A DNA stretch of 64,000 bases from a virus, in IMG/VR virus record IMGVR_UViG_3300021371_001301, positions 1-64,000 of that record; one strand, given 5' to 3'. The position numbers were made by a program, and so were the translations under genes. The notes under the pieces were generated by a model. The model had not been told where the DNA came from, did no database searches, and worked only from the letters and a program-made list of their open reading frames with translations. Shown here piece after piece: positions 17,500-26,895 of the stretch (positions are counted from its first letter, which is position 1; every line of letters starts with the position of its first letter).

Positions 17500-18436
17500 G
17501 TACTACGTGTACTTTGATGAGTGGACTGGCGAAATTAAAAACGTAGCCAACCGTTATAAAAAATCTGAGTTCCCGCATCTGCTAACTGAAGATAATGCCG
17601 CTGCACAGATATTAATGGGTGAGTTAAATCCTAAAAAATACTTAGTAAACGATACACCTGACGGTAGGTTTATTATGCTAAAATCTGATATGCTGCGTAT
17701 TCTTAAGCAAGAAGAAGCACTTAGTAAAATTATGGATGTACCATTGAGTGTTAATAGTGAAATCAACATTATTTTATATGTTGAAAGTTCAATGCTGGAA
17801 ATTAACATTAACAGTGATACAGTTTTTCGTATGACTGGTACTCTTAAAAACAAAGGTAGGAAGTGGAGCAAAGCACACAACATAAACAACAGTGTACTTT
17901 TATTCTACATTATTGAAAAGGACAACCCATTAAACTTGATACATACTATTGAGATTGATCCAATTGATTTAATTAACCAAGGGTACATGCTTTATGATTT
18001 AACAACTATTGTTAATAAAGTTGGATTGAGAAATGTTGATGTATTGACTAAAAGAATTTTTAAAAGTTATGGCTTGAAATTTAAATCAAAGTATGTTACA
18101 TCAGAGTATCTTACAAGAAAAAACCAACGCAGAAACTCTCGAGTTATCAGCAAAACTTCAGACACGGCAACATTTACTGTTAGTCAATCAGTAGTAGGTT
18201 GGACCTTTAAAAGTAACTTTACGGATCCACATGAACATAAAATTTATCACGATATTAACATATACGTAACTGGAACAACGCCGTTTGAACTGCGTGATAA
18301 ATTTACTATACCTTATACTGAAATCGGACATGGTAAGGAATTTATACACGATAGCGAAATAACCTTGGATGGGGCCAACGTATTGTTGGGCGAAGAAGGA
18401 AAGAATATTACATTTAATTATGAGGAAATAGAATAA
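17444..18436 (+). CDS. Phage protein of unknown function, 330 aa
   Basis: I do not recognise this protein. The N-terminus reads KPLPKYYVYFDEWTGEIKNVANRYK, a phrase that resembles the opening of small structural or chaperone proteins of marine phages. The remainder is rich in alternating beta strands (ININSDTVFRMTGTL; ATFTVSQSVVGWTF) without cysteine clusters or catalytic motifs. It has no signal peptide or membrane helix. The first ATG gives an unusually long 56-nt overlap with the upstream glycosyltransferase and has a weak ribosome site, so translation could begin somewhat later. It lies between glycosyltransferases, but nothing in the sequence ties it to sugar chemistry. Confidence 0.55.
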   Translation: MTDIEPKLISIVGEKPLPKYYVYFDEWTGEIKNVANRYKKSEFPHLLTEDNAAAQILMGELNPKKYLVNDTPDGRFIMLKSDMLRILKQEEALSKIMDVPLSVNSEINIILYVESSMLEININSDTVFRMTGTLKNKGRKWSKAHNINNSVLLFYIIEKDNPLNLIHTIEIDPIDLINQGYMLYDLTTIVNKVGLRNVDVLTKRIFKSYGLKFKSKYVTSEYLTRKNQRRNSRVISKTSDTATFTVSQSVVGWTFKSNFTDPHEHKIYHDINIYVTGTTPFELRDKFTIPYTEIGHGKEFIHDSEITLDGANVLLGEEGKNITFNYEEIE

Positions 18437-19419
18437 TGTCAAATATGGTAAGTATCAACGATTTTGATATAGTATACATTAGTTATGACGAACCTAACGC
18501 TGATGAAAACTATGCAGACTTATTGGATAAGTGTCCATGGGCCAAGAGAAGCCATGGAGTATGGGGTAGTGATGCCGCACATAAAGCAGCCGCCGCCTTA
18601 AGCGAAACAGAAAGGTTTGTAACTATCGATGCTGATAACATTGTTAATGAAGATTTCTTTAACATCGAGCTTGACATGGATAAAATTCAGCCTAATCACG
18701 TTATTAGTTTTGCTGCAAAAAACAAAGTTAACGGACTAGTGTACGGTAACGGTGGTATTAAAATGTGGCCCGTACACGTAGTTAATAAAATGCGTACACA
18801 TGAAGCGGCCCCAGTAACAGACAAGCGAGCACAGGTTGACTTTTGTTGGAATATACAGTATGTTCAAATGAATAACTGGTATAGTTGGGTGTATAATAAT
18901 GGCAGTCCACTACAAGCATGGCGTGCTGGTTTCCGTGAAGGTGTTAAAATGGGTTTAGAGAATGGTGACGTTGTTGAATCACACCAACTTAAACATATCC
19001 ATCGTGAAAACTATAGACGTTTATTGGTTTGGATGACTGTTGGCGAAGACACTACCAACGGACTTTGGGCTATCTATGGAGCAAGACTAGGATGTCACAT
19101 GACTAATGTACTGCGTCATGAATGGGATTGGAAAAATGTTAGAGACTTTGAATGGCTAACTAATTTTTTCAATGATGAACTTGCTCCACAATTTGCTGAT
19201 GGTACTGAACTATGTCCACGTACTGGATATAGTTGGGACAAAGATAAGCTAAAAGCAAAAACTGTAGAACTTGGTAATGATATACGTAGTCAACTTGGGC
19301 TTGAAATATCAGATATCGGCGTCGATGGTTCGAGGTTTTGGAAAACTGTATACCGCAATCCAGCTAGGTTAGGTCCACAGATTAAAGAAGATCAAGTTGA
19401 AGATAAAATAGAGAGCTAA
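18436..19419 (+). CDS. GT-A-like glycosyltransferase family protein, 327 aa
   Basis: The start DIVYISYDEPNADENYADLLDK and the segment ERFVTIDADNIVNEDFFNI (about residues 55-75) give a GT-A-like layout with an acidic D-A-D motif. The family is one I associate with marine T4-like phages. A paralogue lies at 42394-43113 and shares the opening (ISYxEexADENfd), the HKAAAxxSET motif and VNxLVYGxGGxK. Here the C-terminal half is about 90 residues longer. GAGGAA upstream supports the TAATG start. The next gene, the first radical SAM, begins directly after the stop. Confidence 0.6.
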   Translation: MSNMVSINDFDIVYISYDEPNADENYADLLDKCPWAKRSHGVWGSDAAHKAAAALSETERFVTIDADNIVNEDFFNIELDMDKIQPNHVISFAAKNKVNGLVYGNGGIKMWPVHVVNKMRTHEAAPVTDKRAQVDFCWNIQYVQMNNWYSWVYNNGSPLQAWRAGFREGVKMGLENGDVVESHQLKHIHRENYRRLLVWMTVGEDTTNGLWAIYGARLGCHMTNVLRHEWDWKNVRDFEWLTNFFNDELAPQFADGTELCPRTGYSWDKDKLKAKTVELGNDIRSQLGLEISDIGVDGSRFWKTVYRNPARLGPQIKEDQVEDKIES

Positions 19420-21285
19420 ATGACAACTATCCAACAAATTGCGGAAGATACAGCGATTGCTCTTGATGATATTTCTGATACCATGTGTATGGCAAAATGG
19501 CTTCAAGTAAGTATGCACTTACCACAAGGTATGACACAGAGTTGCTATCATCCTCCTACACATGAAGTTCCATTATCTGAGTTGGAAGTAACACCAAAGG
19601 CACTTCACAACACCGTTCACAAAGTATTAGAACGAAAAGACATGTGGGAGGGAAAACGTCCTAGTGGCTGTAGCTATTGTTGGAATATTGAAGATGCTCC
19701 TGAAGGTCCACATTTGAGTGATAGACATTATCGCAGTGGCGAATGGTGGGTTACTGATGCTTGGAACGAAGTTGTTGATGGTGAATGGGATGAAAACATC
19801 AACCCCAGATATGTAGAAGTAAATTTTAATCAGGCCTGTAATTTTAAATGCACGTATTGTAGTCCACACTTGTCAACCGAATGGGAAAAAGAAATTGAAG
19901 AACATGGCCCAATTCAAATGGGAGGAAAGATTCATAATGATATAGGTCAATTAGTTGAGAGTGGATTAATGCCACTTGAAGTTTCTAAAAAAGATAATCC
20001 ATATGTAACAGCCTTTTGGGAATGGTGGCCTGACATGTATAAAGACTTAAAGGTATTTCGTATGACTGGCGGCGAGCATCTTATGGATAAAAATACTTTT
20101 AAAGTTCTAGATTATATTGTGGATCATCCTAATCCAGATTTAGAACTTAGTATTACTAGCAATATGTGTCCTACTGACCAAAAGCTATTTGACAAATTTT
20201 TAGCAAAAATAGTTGAAATTGAAAGCGATGTTACTGAAGACGTAGTTGAAGAATGGACTAACGCTGGATTCATTAAGTCAGTACGTTACTATGCTAAGAA
20301 TAATGGACACCCTGATTGGACAACATGGGAAAGAAAAATAGTTAAACAGCCTGGATATAAAGATTATCCTGAAATTGACCCCGGGCTTGAGCGTATTGAT
20401 TTTAACAAGATACAACGAAAGTTTCCAAATGGTAAAATGTTACACTCAAACAGTGGAGACTTCTTGTATGATTTAATTTGGTTTCGTGCAAACGAACGGC
20501 AACAATGGAATTGTCTTGGTAGTTATGATACTGAAAAGGAAGGTAATGAAGGTATATCACTTGACGTTGCTCGTATGAATAACTTTATGTTATTTGTTAG
20601 TTTAGATAGTGTTGGCGAACGGGCAGAATATATTAGAACTGGATTAGAGTTTAAACGCTTACAAAACAATGTTGAACAGTTTTTGGATAACACTAAGAAC
20701 ACTGAAGTAACATTTATCAATACCTTTAACTTTTTAAGTATTACACGATTAGAAGACTTTTTAAAATACATGCTAACGCTTCGTCAAAAATATGCCAATG
20801 AAAAAGGTAACCGTGTTCATTTTGATATTCCGTATCTTAGAGAACCAAAATGGATGAGTGCACAACTGGCTGCATTTTATCCTGATTTGATGAAGGTACT
20901 GGATCACTGTGATAACTTTATGCAATTACATTTAACTAAAGATAGTTATATTGGTTTTGAAGTACACGAATTAGCAAAACTTCGTCGTGATATTGCTTGG
21001 ATCAAGTCAGGGAAAAAAGAGATAGATGACGAGGAATTACTCGAGCGTCAAACACAGTTTTATCTTTACTTTGAAGAAATAGACAAACGCCGTAATGTAG
21101 ATTTCCTAACCACATTTCCTGAGCTGCAAGAAATTTATTTTGATATGGCAAGAAAATGTGGTAGAGAAATTATTGATATTGAAGAAGAAGATACGATTGA
21201 GGTTGAAGAAATAACAACTGAAAAAAATACAACAACAAAACCAACAATTTGGAATAAACTCAAAGGATTGATACGTGGCACATAA
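19420..21285 (+). CDS. Radical SAM protein with N-terminal auxiliary cluster, 621 aa
   Basis: This enzyme probably binds two iron-sulfur clusters. C23, C42, C84 and C87 form an N-terminal SPASM/twitch-like set (MCMAKW, SCYHPP, CSYCW). The radical SAM core begins with C140-x3-C144-x2-C147 (CNFKCTYC), which binds the [4Fe-4S] that cleaves S-adenosylmethionine. The SAM-binding GGE is at 217-219, but the usual following Pro is His (GGEH). Compared with its neighbour at 21275, about 90 extra residues are inserted inside the barrel (around residues 285-375), and there is an acidic/Thr-rich tail. The C-terminus carries DKRRNVDFLTTFPEL. DNA identity with the next gene near 19483-19563 shows recent duplication. 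The substrate is unknown. Confidence 0.85.
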   Translation: MTTIQQIAEDTAIALDDISDTMCMAKWLQVSMHLPQGMTQSCYHPPTHEVPLSELEVTPKALHNTVHKVLERKDMWEGKRPSGCSYCWNIEDAPEGPHLSDRHYRSGEWWVTDAWNEVVDGEWDENINPRYVEVNFNQACNFKCTYCSPHLSTEWEKEIEEHGPIQMGGKIHNDIGQLVESGLMPLEVSKKDNPYVTAFWEWWPDMYKDLKVFRMTGGEHLMDKNTFKVLDYIVDHPNPDLELSITSNMCPTDQKLFDKFLAKIVEIESDVTEDVVEEWTNAGFIKSVRYYAKNNGHPDWTTWERKIVKQPGYKDYPEIDPGLERIDFNKIQRKFPNGKMLHSNSGDFLYDLIWFRANERQQWNCLGSYDTEKEGNEGISLDVARMNNFMLFVSLDSVGERAEYIRTGLEFKRLQNNVEQFLDNTKNTEVTFINTFNFLSITRLEDFLKYMLTLRQKYANEKGNRVHFDIPYLREPKWMSAQLAAFYPDLMKVLDHCDNFMQLHLTKDSYIGFEVHELAKLRRDIAWIKSGKKEIDDEELLERQTQFYLYFEEIDKRRNVDFLTTFPELQEIYFDMARKCGREIIDIEEEDTIEVEEITTEKNTTTKPTIWNKLKGLIRGT

Positions 21286-22819
21286 AGATTATTTAACTGG
21301 TGCAGAGTTAACTAAAGCAAAGCTAGACGAGTTGTCACCGACAATGTGTATGGCAAAATGGCTTCAAGTAAGTATGCACTTACCACAAGGTATGACACAG
21401 AGTTGTTATCATCCTCCTACACATACAGTGCCATTGGCTGAATTAGCTGAAAATCCAAAAGCATTACATAACACCACTACAAAAGCAAAACAAAGAAAAT
21501 TAATGACAGAAGGCAAACGTCCTTCTGGATGTCAATACTGTTGGAATATTGAAGATGACGGAAATCTAAGCGACAGACATTATCGTTCAAGTGAATGGTG
21601 GGTAGAAGACGCTTGGGATGAAGTCGTACAAGGGGGTTGGGATGAAAACATCAACCCTAGATATGTAGAAGTAAATTTTAATCAAGCGTGTAATTTTAAA
21701 TGCACATACTGTAGTCCGCACCTAAGTACTGAATGGGAAAAAGAAATCAAAGACTTTGGTCCATTCAGAATGGATGGATTTGTACATAATGATATGGAGT
21801 ATTTAGATAGTATTGGGCTAATGCCAATTGCTGGAAGGAACTCAGAAAATCCATATATTGAAGCATTTTGGAAATGGTGGCCAGAGATGTATAAAGACCT
21901 AAAGGTGTTTCGTATGACTGGCGGTGAGCCGCTTATGGATAAGAATACATTTAAAGTCCTGGACTACGTGAACAAAAATCCAAATAGCTTATTGGATCTA
22001 AGTATTACTAGTAATATGTGTCCCCCAAATGATAAACTATTTGATAAGTTTCTGGAAAGTTTAAAAAAGATTGAGGAAGTTCGTGTATGGGAAAATCCTG
22101 AAAAGATTAATCCAGATAGTGGTAACAATTGGTATGTTGCCCCTGCATGTAAACATTTTAGTTTGTATGTAAGTGTTGATAGTGTTGGCAAACAAGCAGA
22201 GTATATACGAACAGGTCTTGATTTTGATAAGATGCTAAGTAATACTCGTAGGGTACTTCGTGAAACACAAGGTACAGAAATTAGTTTCATAAACACATTT
22301 AACTTACTAAGCATACCAGGTTTAAAAAAGTTTTTACAAATGATTTTAGATTTGCGTGTCGAGTTTGGTTATCAAAATCAACAAGAACATGTTACACAAC
22401 CTCCAGATAGAGACGGGTTTAAACACCCTGAGTTTGTACGTGGTAAAAGACAACGTATTTGGTTTGACATTCCCTACTTACGTGAACCTATTTGGATGAG
22501 TGCACAAATAGCAGCATTTTATCCTGAACTAATTGACATATTAGAAGAATGTGTTAGATTTATGGAAGAGAATGTTGAGAAGAAAAATTACAACAGAACC
22601 TATCATGGATTTAAGCAATATGAAATTGCAAAACTAAAACGTGATATTGCCTGGATTAAGTCAGGTACAAAAGAGATAGATGAAACGGAGTTAATACACC
22701 GAAAAAATTTATTTTGGCAATACTTTAATCAAATTGATCTCAGACGTGAAACAGACTTCATTGATGTTTTCCCTGAATTGGGAAATTGGTGGAACGACTG
22801 TTTTGATGTAGTAGGATAA
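21275..22819 (+). CDS. Radical SAM protein with N-terminal auxiliary cluster, 514 aa
   Basis: Translation starts at GTG 21275, behind AAAGGA, overlapping the upstream stop by 11 nt. N-terminal cysteines C25, C44, C86 and C89 match those of the preceding paralogue. The core motif CNFKCTYC is at 139-146 and RMTGGEPLMDK near 217 is canonical. A VSVDSVGKQAEYIRTG strand sits in the barrel. The C-terminal part contains RIWFDIPYLREPIWMSAQ and ends with DLRRETDFIDVFPEL. It is the un-inserted sister of the 19420 gene, so the pair may act on related positions of one substrate. Confidence 0.87.
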   Translation: MAHKDYLTGAELTKAKLDELSPTMCMAKWLQVSMHLPQGMTQSCYHPPTHTVPLAELAENPKALHNTTTKAKQRKLMTEGKRPSGCQYCWNIEDDGNLSDRHYRSSEWWVEDAWDEVVQGGWDENINPRYVEVNFNQACNFKCTYCSPHLSTEWEKEIKDFGPFRMDGFVHNDMEYLDSIGLMPIAGRNSENPYIEAFWKWWPEMYKDLKVFRMTGGEPLMDKNTFKVLDYVNKNPNSLLDLSITSNMCPPNDKLFDKFLESLKKIEEVRVWENPEKINPDSGNNWYVAPACKHFSLYVSVDSVGKQAEYIRTGLDFDKMLSNTRRVLRETQGTEISFINTFNLLSIPGLKKFLQMILDLRVEFGYQNQQEHVTQPPDRDGFKHPEFVRGKRQRIWFDIPYLREPIWMSAQIAAFYPELIDILEECVRFMEENVEKKNYNRTYHGFKQYEIAKLKRDIAWIKSGTKEIDETELIHRKNLFWQYFNQIDLRRETDFIDVFPELGNWWNDCFDVVG

Positions 22820-22834
22820 AGAAAGACATAAACT

Positions 22835-24334
22835 ATGAGAAAACATGACGAATCATTACAAGGCTACAAGGAACGAATGATTGATCCTATTAGTAATAGC
22901 TATTGTGCTGCAAAGTGGTATAATGCTACTATCTGGTTAGGACACGGTCAAACCGCCAGTTGTCACCATCCACCAGGACACTGGATACCGTTAGAAGAAC
23001 TTAAAGAAAACTATACTGCTATTCATAATACAAAGCATAAAAAGAAAATGCGTAAGATGATGCAGGAAGGTGAGCGTCCACAGGAATGTGAATACTGTTG
23101 GAAAGTTGAAGATATTGGTCGTGATAATATTAGTGACCGGGTATACAAAACAGAGATCTTTACAGACGAAGATGTACAAGCAAGTGCAGAACTGCCTTGG
23201 GATGAAGATGTAACACTACGTACACTTGAGATTAGTTTTGACCGTGCCTGCAACTTTGCATGTAGTTATTGTAACCCTGCTTTCAGTAGTACTTGGGTCA
23301 AAGACATTAAAGATAATGGCCCATACACAAATATTGAAAGCGATGGTCGTGGACACTTCGTTGATACTGCACCATGGGCTGCACGTAGTACAAAGCATGA
23401 AGAAGATAATCCGTATATTCAAGCATTTTGGAAATGGTGGGAAAACGGACTAGCAGATAACTTAGAAGAAATTCGTGTAACAGGTGGGGAACCACTTATG
23501 CACAAAAGTATTTGGAAATTGTTTGATTGGTTTAATAACAATCCAAACAGTAATATGCGTTTTGCTATTAACAGTAATCTTGTTCCTGAAAATGAACGCC
23601 AGTTTCAAAAAATGATTGATGCAACATTTAACATTCGTAATTTTGAAATATATACTAGTGCAGAATGTGCCGCAGCACAAAATGAATATACTCGTGATGG
23701 TTTTGACTATGCTGTTTGGCGTGGTAACATTGAGCGTATGCTAAAACAAAGTAACATTAAAAAACTACACTGTATGATGACTATTAATAGTTTGTGTTTG
23801 GAGACTATTACTGAGTTTATGGACGATATGATCGAGCTACGTAAAGAGTATGGTTCTAGAGCTCCTACTATGACGCTTAATATTTTACGTTTTCCTAGTT
23901 TTCAAAGTGCAGCGATACTACCAGTAGAGTTAAAACAAACTTTCAAAGAACGTATTGAAAAATGGTTACCAACACAAATGGATCATCTGAACGTAGGAGA
24001 AATTGCTCACGTACAACGACTAATTGATTACTTAGATGTTGTTAAAACACCACATCGTAATACTGCTGAAACTCCTAAACTGTACAACGACTTTCGTTAC
24101 TTTTATGAGCAATATGATCGTCGTCGTGGATTTAACTTTCGTGACACATTCCCTACATTTGTAGAATGGTACGACAGTATTCCTTATGATGAAAATAAAT
24201 TAGGTGGTAGTGACAGTATTGGACCACAAGGAGACCCAGCTACAACTGAGGATTATGTCAACGATGATATCAATGAGATTGTTGGTGGTTGGGATACCGA
24301 AAACGATGCTCTAGGCGGAGTAAAAGTTGAATAA
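22835..24334 (+). CDS. Radical SAM protein with N-terminal auxiliary cluster, 499 aa
   Basis: This is the third member of the tandem trio. C24, C43, C85 and C88 form the N-terminal cysteine set (CAAKW, SCHHPPGH, CEYCW). The core is CNFACSYC at 139-146 and RVTGGEPLMHK near 216. It is more diverged from the first two than they are from each other, with a SDRVYKTE segment in place of SDRHYRSxEW. The C-terminal RRRGFNFRDTFPTF motif is followed by a 40-residue acidic tail. It begins 15 nt after the previous stop, with a weak ribosome site. The substrate is unknown. Confidence 0.86.
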   Translation: MRKHDESLQGYKERMIDPISNSYCAAKWYNATIWLGHGQTASCHHPPGHWIPLEELKENYTAIHNTKHKKKMRKMMQEGERPQECEYCWKVEDIGRDNISDRVYKTEIFTDEDVQASAELPWDEDVTLRTLEISFDRACNFACSYCNPAFSSTWVKDIKDNGPYTNIESDGRGHFVDTAPWAARSTKHEEDNPYIQAFWKWWENGLADNLEEIRVTGGEPLMHKSIWKLFDWFNNNPNSNMRFAINSNLVPENERQFQKMIDATFNIRNFEIYTSAECAAAQNEYTRDGFDYAVWRGNIERMLKQSNIKKLHCMMTINSLCLETITEFMDDMIELRKEYGSRAPTMTLNILRFPSFQSAAILPVELKQTFKERIEKWLPTQMDHLNVGEIAHVQRLIDYLDVVKTPHRNTAETPKLYNDFRYFYEQYDRRRGFNFRDTFPTFVEWYDSIPYDENKLGGSDSIGPQGDPATTEDYVNDDINEIVGGWDTENDALGGVKVE

Positions 24335-25502
24335 TAATTTTTTTTGTGTTGCTCCTTGGTTGCACATGATGGTAGAGCCAGACGGCGATGTTCAATTATG
24401 TTGTGCAACTAATTTAAAGCATGAGTTCCATATGTCAATGGGTAATCTAAATCATGATGATCCGTTAGATATATGGAACAATGCAGAGTATCGCAATGTA
24501 AGAAAGCGTATGTTAGATGGTAAACCAAGTCCACGACATTGTAAAGATTGCTATCAACGTGAAGCTGGAAAGTTAAGTCAAAGTGAACGACAACGTTATA
24601 ATTCTGAGTTTCCAGTTGGTTACGAGTTTGCTAGTAATACATCTGATGATGGCAGTGTGCCAGAATTAGACATACGCTATCTTGATATAAGATTTAATAA
24701 TTTGTGTAATTTAATGTGTCGTACTTGTGGTCCAGATTGGAGTACAAGTTGGGCAGCTGAACGTGGAATAGATAAACCACTACGTTATAATGACACTTGG
24801 CGTAAGCTAATACCATATACTAAAAATTTACAAAAAGTGTATTTTGCAGGTGGCGAGCCACTAATGACTCCAGAACATTATGACTTTTTAGAACAACTAT
24901 TAGAAGTAAATACAAATGTTGAGTTATTGTACACAAGTAATTTTACTAGACTAGAACTTAAAGGTAAGCATGTACTTGATTACTGGCCAAAGTTTGGAGT
25001 TGTCAACGCAATTGCAAGTATTGACCATTATGGAGAGCATGCAAAGTATGTAAGAACTAACAGTGATTATGATGTTGTTACTGGTAACTTAAATACAATT
25101 AGAAAAGCAGGATATCCAAATGTTCGTCCAGGAGTAACATCAGTATACAGTTTGTACAATGCTACTCGCTTTGGAGATTTTATTATTAATATGTTTGAAG
25201 ATGGTACACTGGAAAGTATGAATCAATTAACAGTGCAGTTACTTGTAAATCCAGATTATCAAATGGCAACAATTATGCCAGACAGTGCACTGAGTATTGC
25301 AGTTAGTAATACAGAATCTAGTATTGAATATTTGGAAGAACGTGGAGAGAATCCAGAAAAGTTAGTTAACGCATTAACTTGGTTGGTAAACAATCATAAG
25401 TATGATGCTGAAAAGTTTAGAAAATTTTGCGATTACAATCGTTCATTGGATAAACTTAGACATACTGATTTTAATAATATGTACAAGGAATATAATGTCT
25501 AA
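24327..25502 (+). CDS. Radical SAM protein with N-terminal auxiliary cluster, 391 aa
   Basis: The start is TTG at 24327, chosen because GGAG lies 9 nt upstream and because it restores the family opening FFCVAPW. The opening follows the SPASM pattern C7-x3-W...DGDVQLCC (25-26)...GNL...IWNN...C72-x2-C75. Between this and the core is an S-x-R-type linker. The core is CNLMCRTC at 127-134 and the GGE is in YFAGGEPLMTPEH. The C-terminus ends with SLDKLRHTDFNNMYKEY. It overlaps the gene before (8 nt) and after (8 nt). It is a compact member of the family, and the chemistry is unknown. Confidence 0.87.
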   Translation: MNNNFFCVAPWLHMMVEPDGDVQLCCATNLKHEFHMSMGNLNHDDPLDIWNNAEYRNVRKRMLDGKPSPRHCKDCYQREAGKLSQSERQRYNSEFPVGYEFASNTSDDGSVPELDIRYLDIRFNNLCNLMCRTCGPDWSTSWAAERGIDKPLRYNDTWRKLIPYTKNLQKVYFAGGEPLMTPEHYDFLEQLLEVNTNVELLYTSNFTRLELKGKHVLDYWPKFGVVNAIASIDHYGEHAKYVRTNSDYDVVTGNLNTIRKAGYPNVRPGVTSVYSLYNATRFGDFIINMFEDGTLESMNQLTVQLLVNPDYQMATIMPDSALSIAVSNTESSIEYLEERGENPEKLVNALTWLVNNHKYDAEKFRKFCDYNRSLDKLRHTDFNNMYKEYNV

Positions 25503-26895
25503 CAAAAAAATACCAAAATGGTTACCTGATGGCAGTTGTGCAGAAGAAAGTGAAAACAAAGTATTCTGTATGGCTCCTTGGACACATACATATATTAGCC
25601 CACAGGGCGAACGAAGAATGTGTTGTGCAAGTCGTGAAGAACACAGTTTCCAAAAGCAATATATTGATGCAACAAACGACGAATCATATGGTGCGGTACG
25701 TGAAAGCGAAACCGAAGTTGACAAGTTTAATCCAGTGTCACTTGAGGAACATTGGAATAGCAAGTATATGCGTGATATACGTAAAAAGCTCATGGCAGGA
25801 GAACGCATTAGTCAATGTGATGTTTGCAATGATGATATTTTAAGTATTAGTAGTTACCGTAAATGGTTTACTGGCGTACTGTTTAGAGATAAAATACAAG
25901 AAGCATTTGACAGCACTGACGACGACGGTTACACAACTATGCCTACTATTAGTTTTGACTATCGATATAGCAATCTTTGTAACTTTAAATGTCGCATGTG
26001 TGGCGAACAACTGAGTAGTAGTTGGGAAGCTGAAAAGAAAAAACATGACATGTGGAGTAAAGAACAACAGCCCTTTATGATTCCTGAAGTTAAAAAGAAA
26101 ATGAACGACTTTCAAATTAATGTTGTTGAGCCTGAATTTAAAAAAGCAATCAGCGATGGAATAGTAGAAGAGATATATTGGGTAGGTGGAGAACCACTGA
26201 TGTATGATATACATTGGTGGGCACTAGAAGAAATGGTGAACAATGGCAGTGCTAAAAACTGTTACTTGCGATATAACAGTAACCTTTCTAGAGTTGACTT
26301 TAAAGGAAAAAACTTATATGATTATCTAGGACAGTTTAAAGATTGGCTTATGTGTGCTAGTATAGATGGCACAGGTGACATTGTAGAGTTTATTCGCAAG
26401 GGTATAGTATGGGACGAATGGTTAAATAATTTTAAACAGGGACTAGAATTACCAGGCGGTAATGAAAAGATGAGATTTGATCTAACCATTACTGGTCCTG
26501 GTATGTTTAGTCTTAAAGACTTGTTTGATTTATCACTTGATCTTGATGTAAGTATGGAAACTAAGATCATGTTTGCGTTTCATCCAGATATTGTGTTTAG
26601 TCCATTTGCATGGCCAAGGCATATCTTAGATAGAAAAGTAGACGAACTTTTATCTTATATGGAACCACGTGCAACCCACAGACAAATGACACTTATTAAT
26701 ACGTTAAAGGAAATGAAAAATAGACCTACATTCGCAGAACAGTGGCCTGATACACATGAACAACAGTTTAAGAATGGTAAAGGATATCAGGATAGACTTG
26801 ATCAGATTAGACAAGATCAATACAGACTAGAAGACATCTACAAGATGGATAGTGAACTATACGATTGGTGGAAAAGGTATGACAAGATGGTATGA
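25495..26895 (+). CDS. Radical SAM protein with N-terminal auxiliary cluster, 466 aa
   Basis: The start is the ATG at 25495 behind AAGGA; an upstream in-frame ATG lies inside the previous gene and is rejected. C25 (FCMAPWTHTYISPQGE), C43-C44 (MCC), C108 and C111 (CDVC) form the auxiliary set; an extra C15 precedes them. The core is CNFKCRMC at 162-169 and WVGGEPLMYD gives the GGE. A region between auxiliary and core (KWFTGVLFRDKIQEAFDST) is longer than in the neighbours. It overlaps the downstream kinase-like gene by 17 nt, which suggests the two products work together. Confidence 0.87.
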   Translation: MSNKKIPKWLPDGSCAEESENKVFCMAPWTHTYISPQGERRMCCASREEHSFQKQYIDATNDESYGAVRESETEVDKFNPVSLEEHWNSKYMRDIRKKLMAGERISQCDVCNDDILSISSYRKWFTGVLFRDKIQEAFDSTDDDGYTTMPTISFDYRYSNLCNFKCRMCGEQLSSSWEAEKKKHDMWSKEQQPFMIPEVKKKMNDFQINVVEPEFKKAISDGIVEEIYWVGGEPLMYDIHWWALEEMVNNGSAKNCYLRYNSNLSRVDFKGKNLYDYLGQFKDWLMCASIDGTGDIVEFIRKGIVWDEWLNNFKQGLELPGGNEKMRFDLTITGPGMFSLKDLFDLSLDLDVSMETKIMFAFHPDIVFSPFAWPRHILDRKVDELLSYMEPRATHRQMTLINTLKEMKNRPTFAEQWPDTHEQQFKNGKGYQDRLDQIRQDQYRLEDIYKMDSELYDWWKRYDKMV

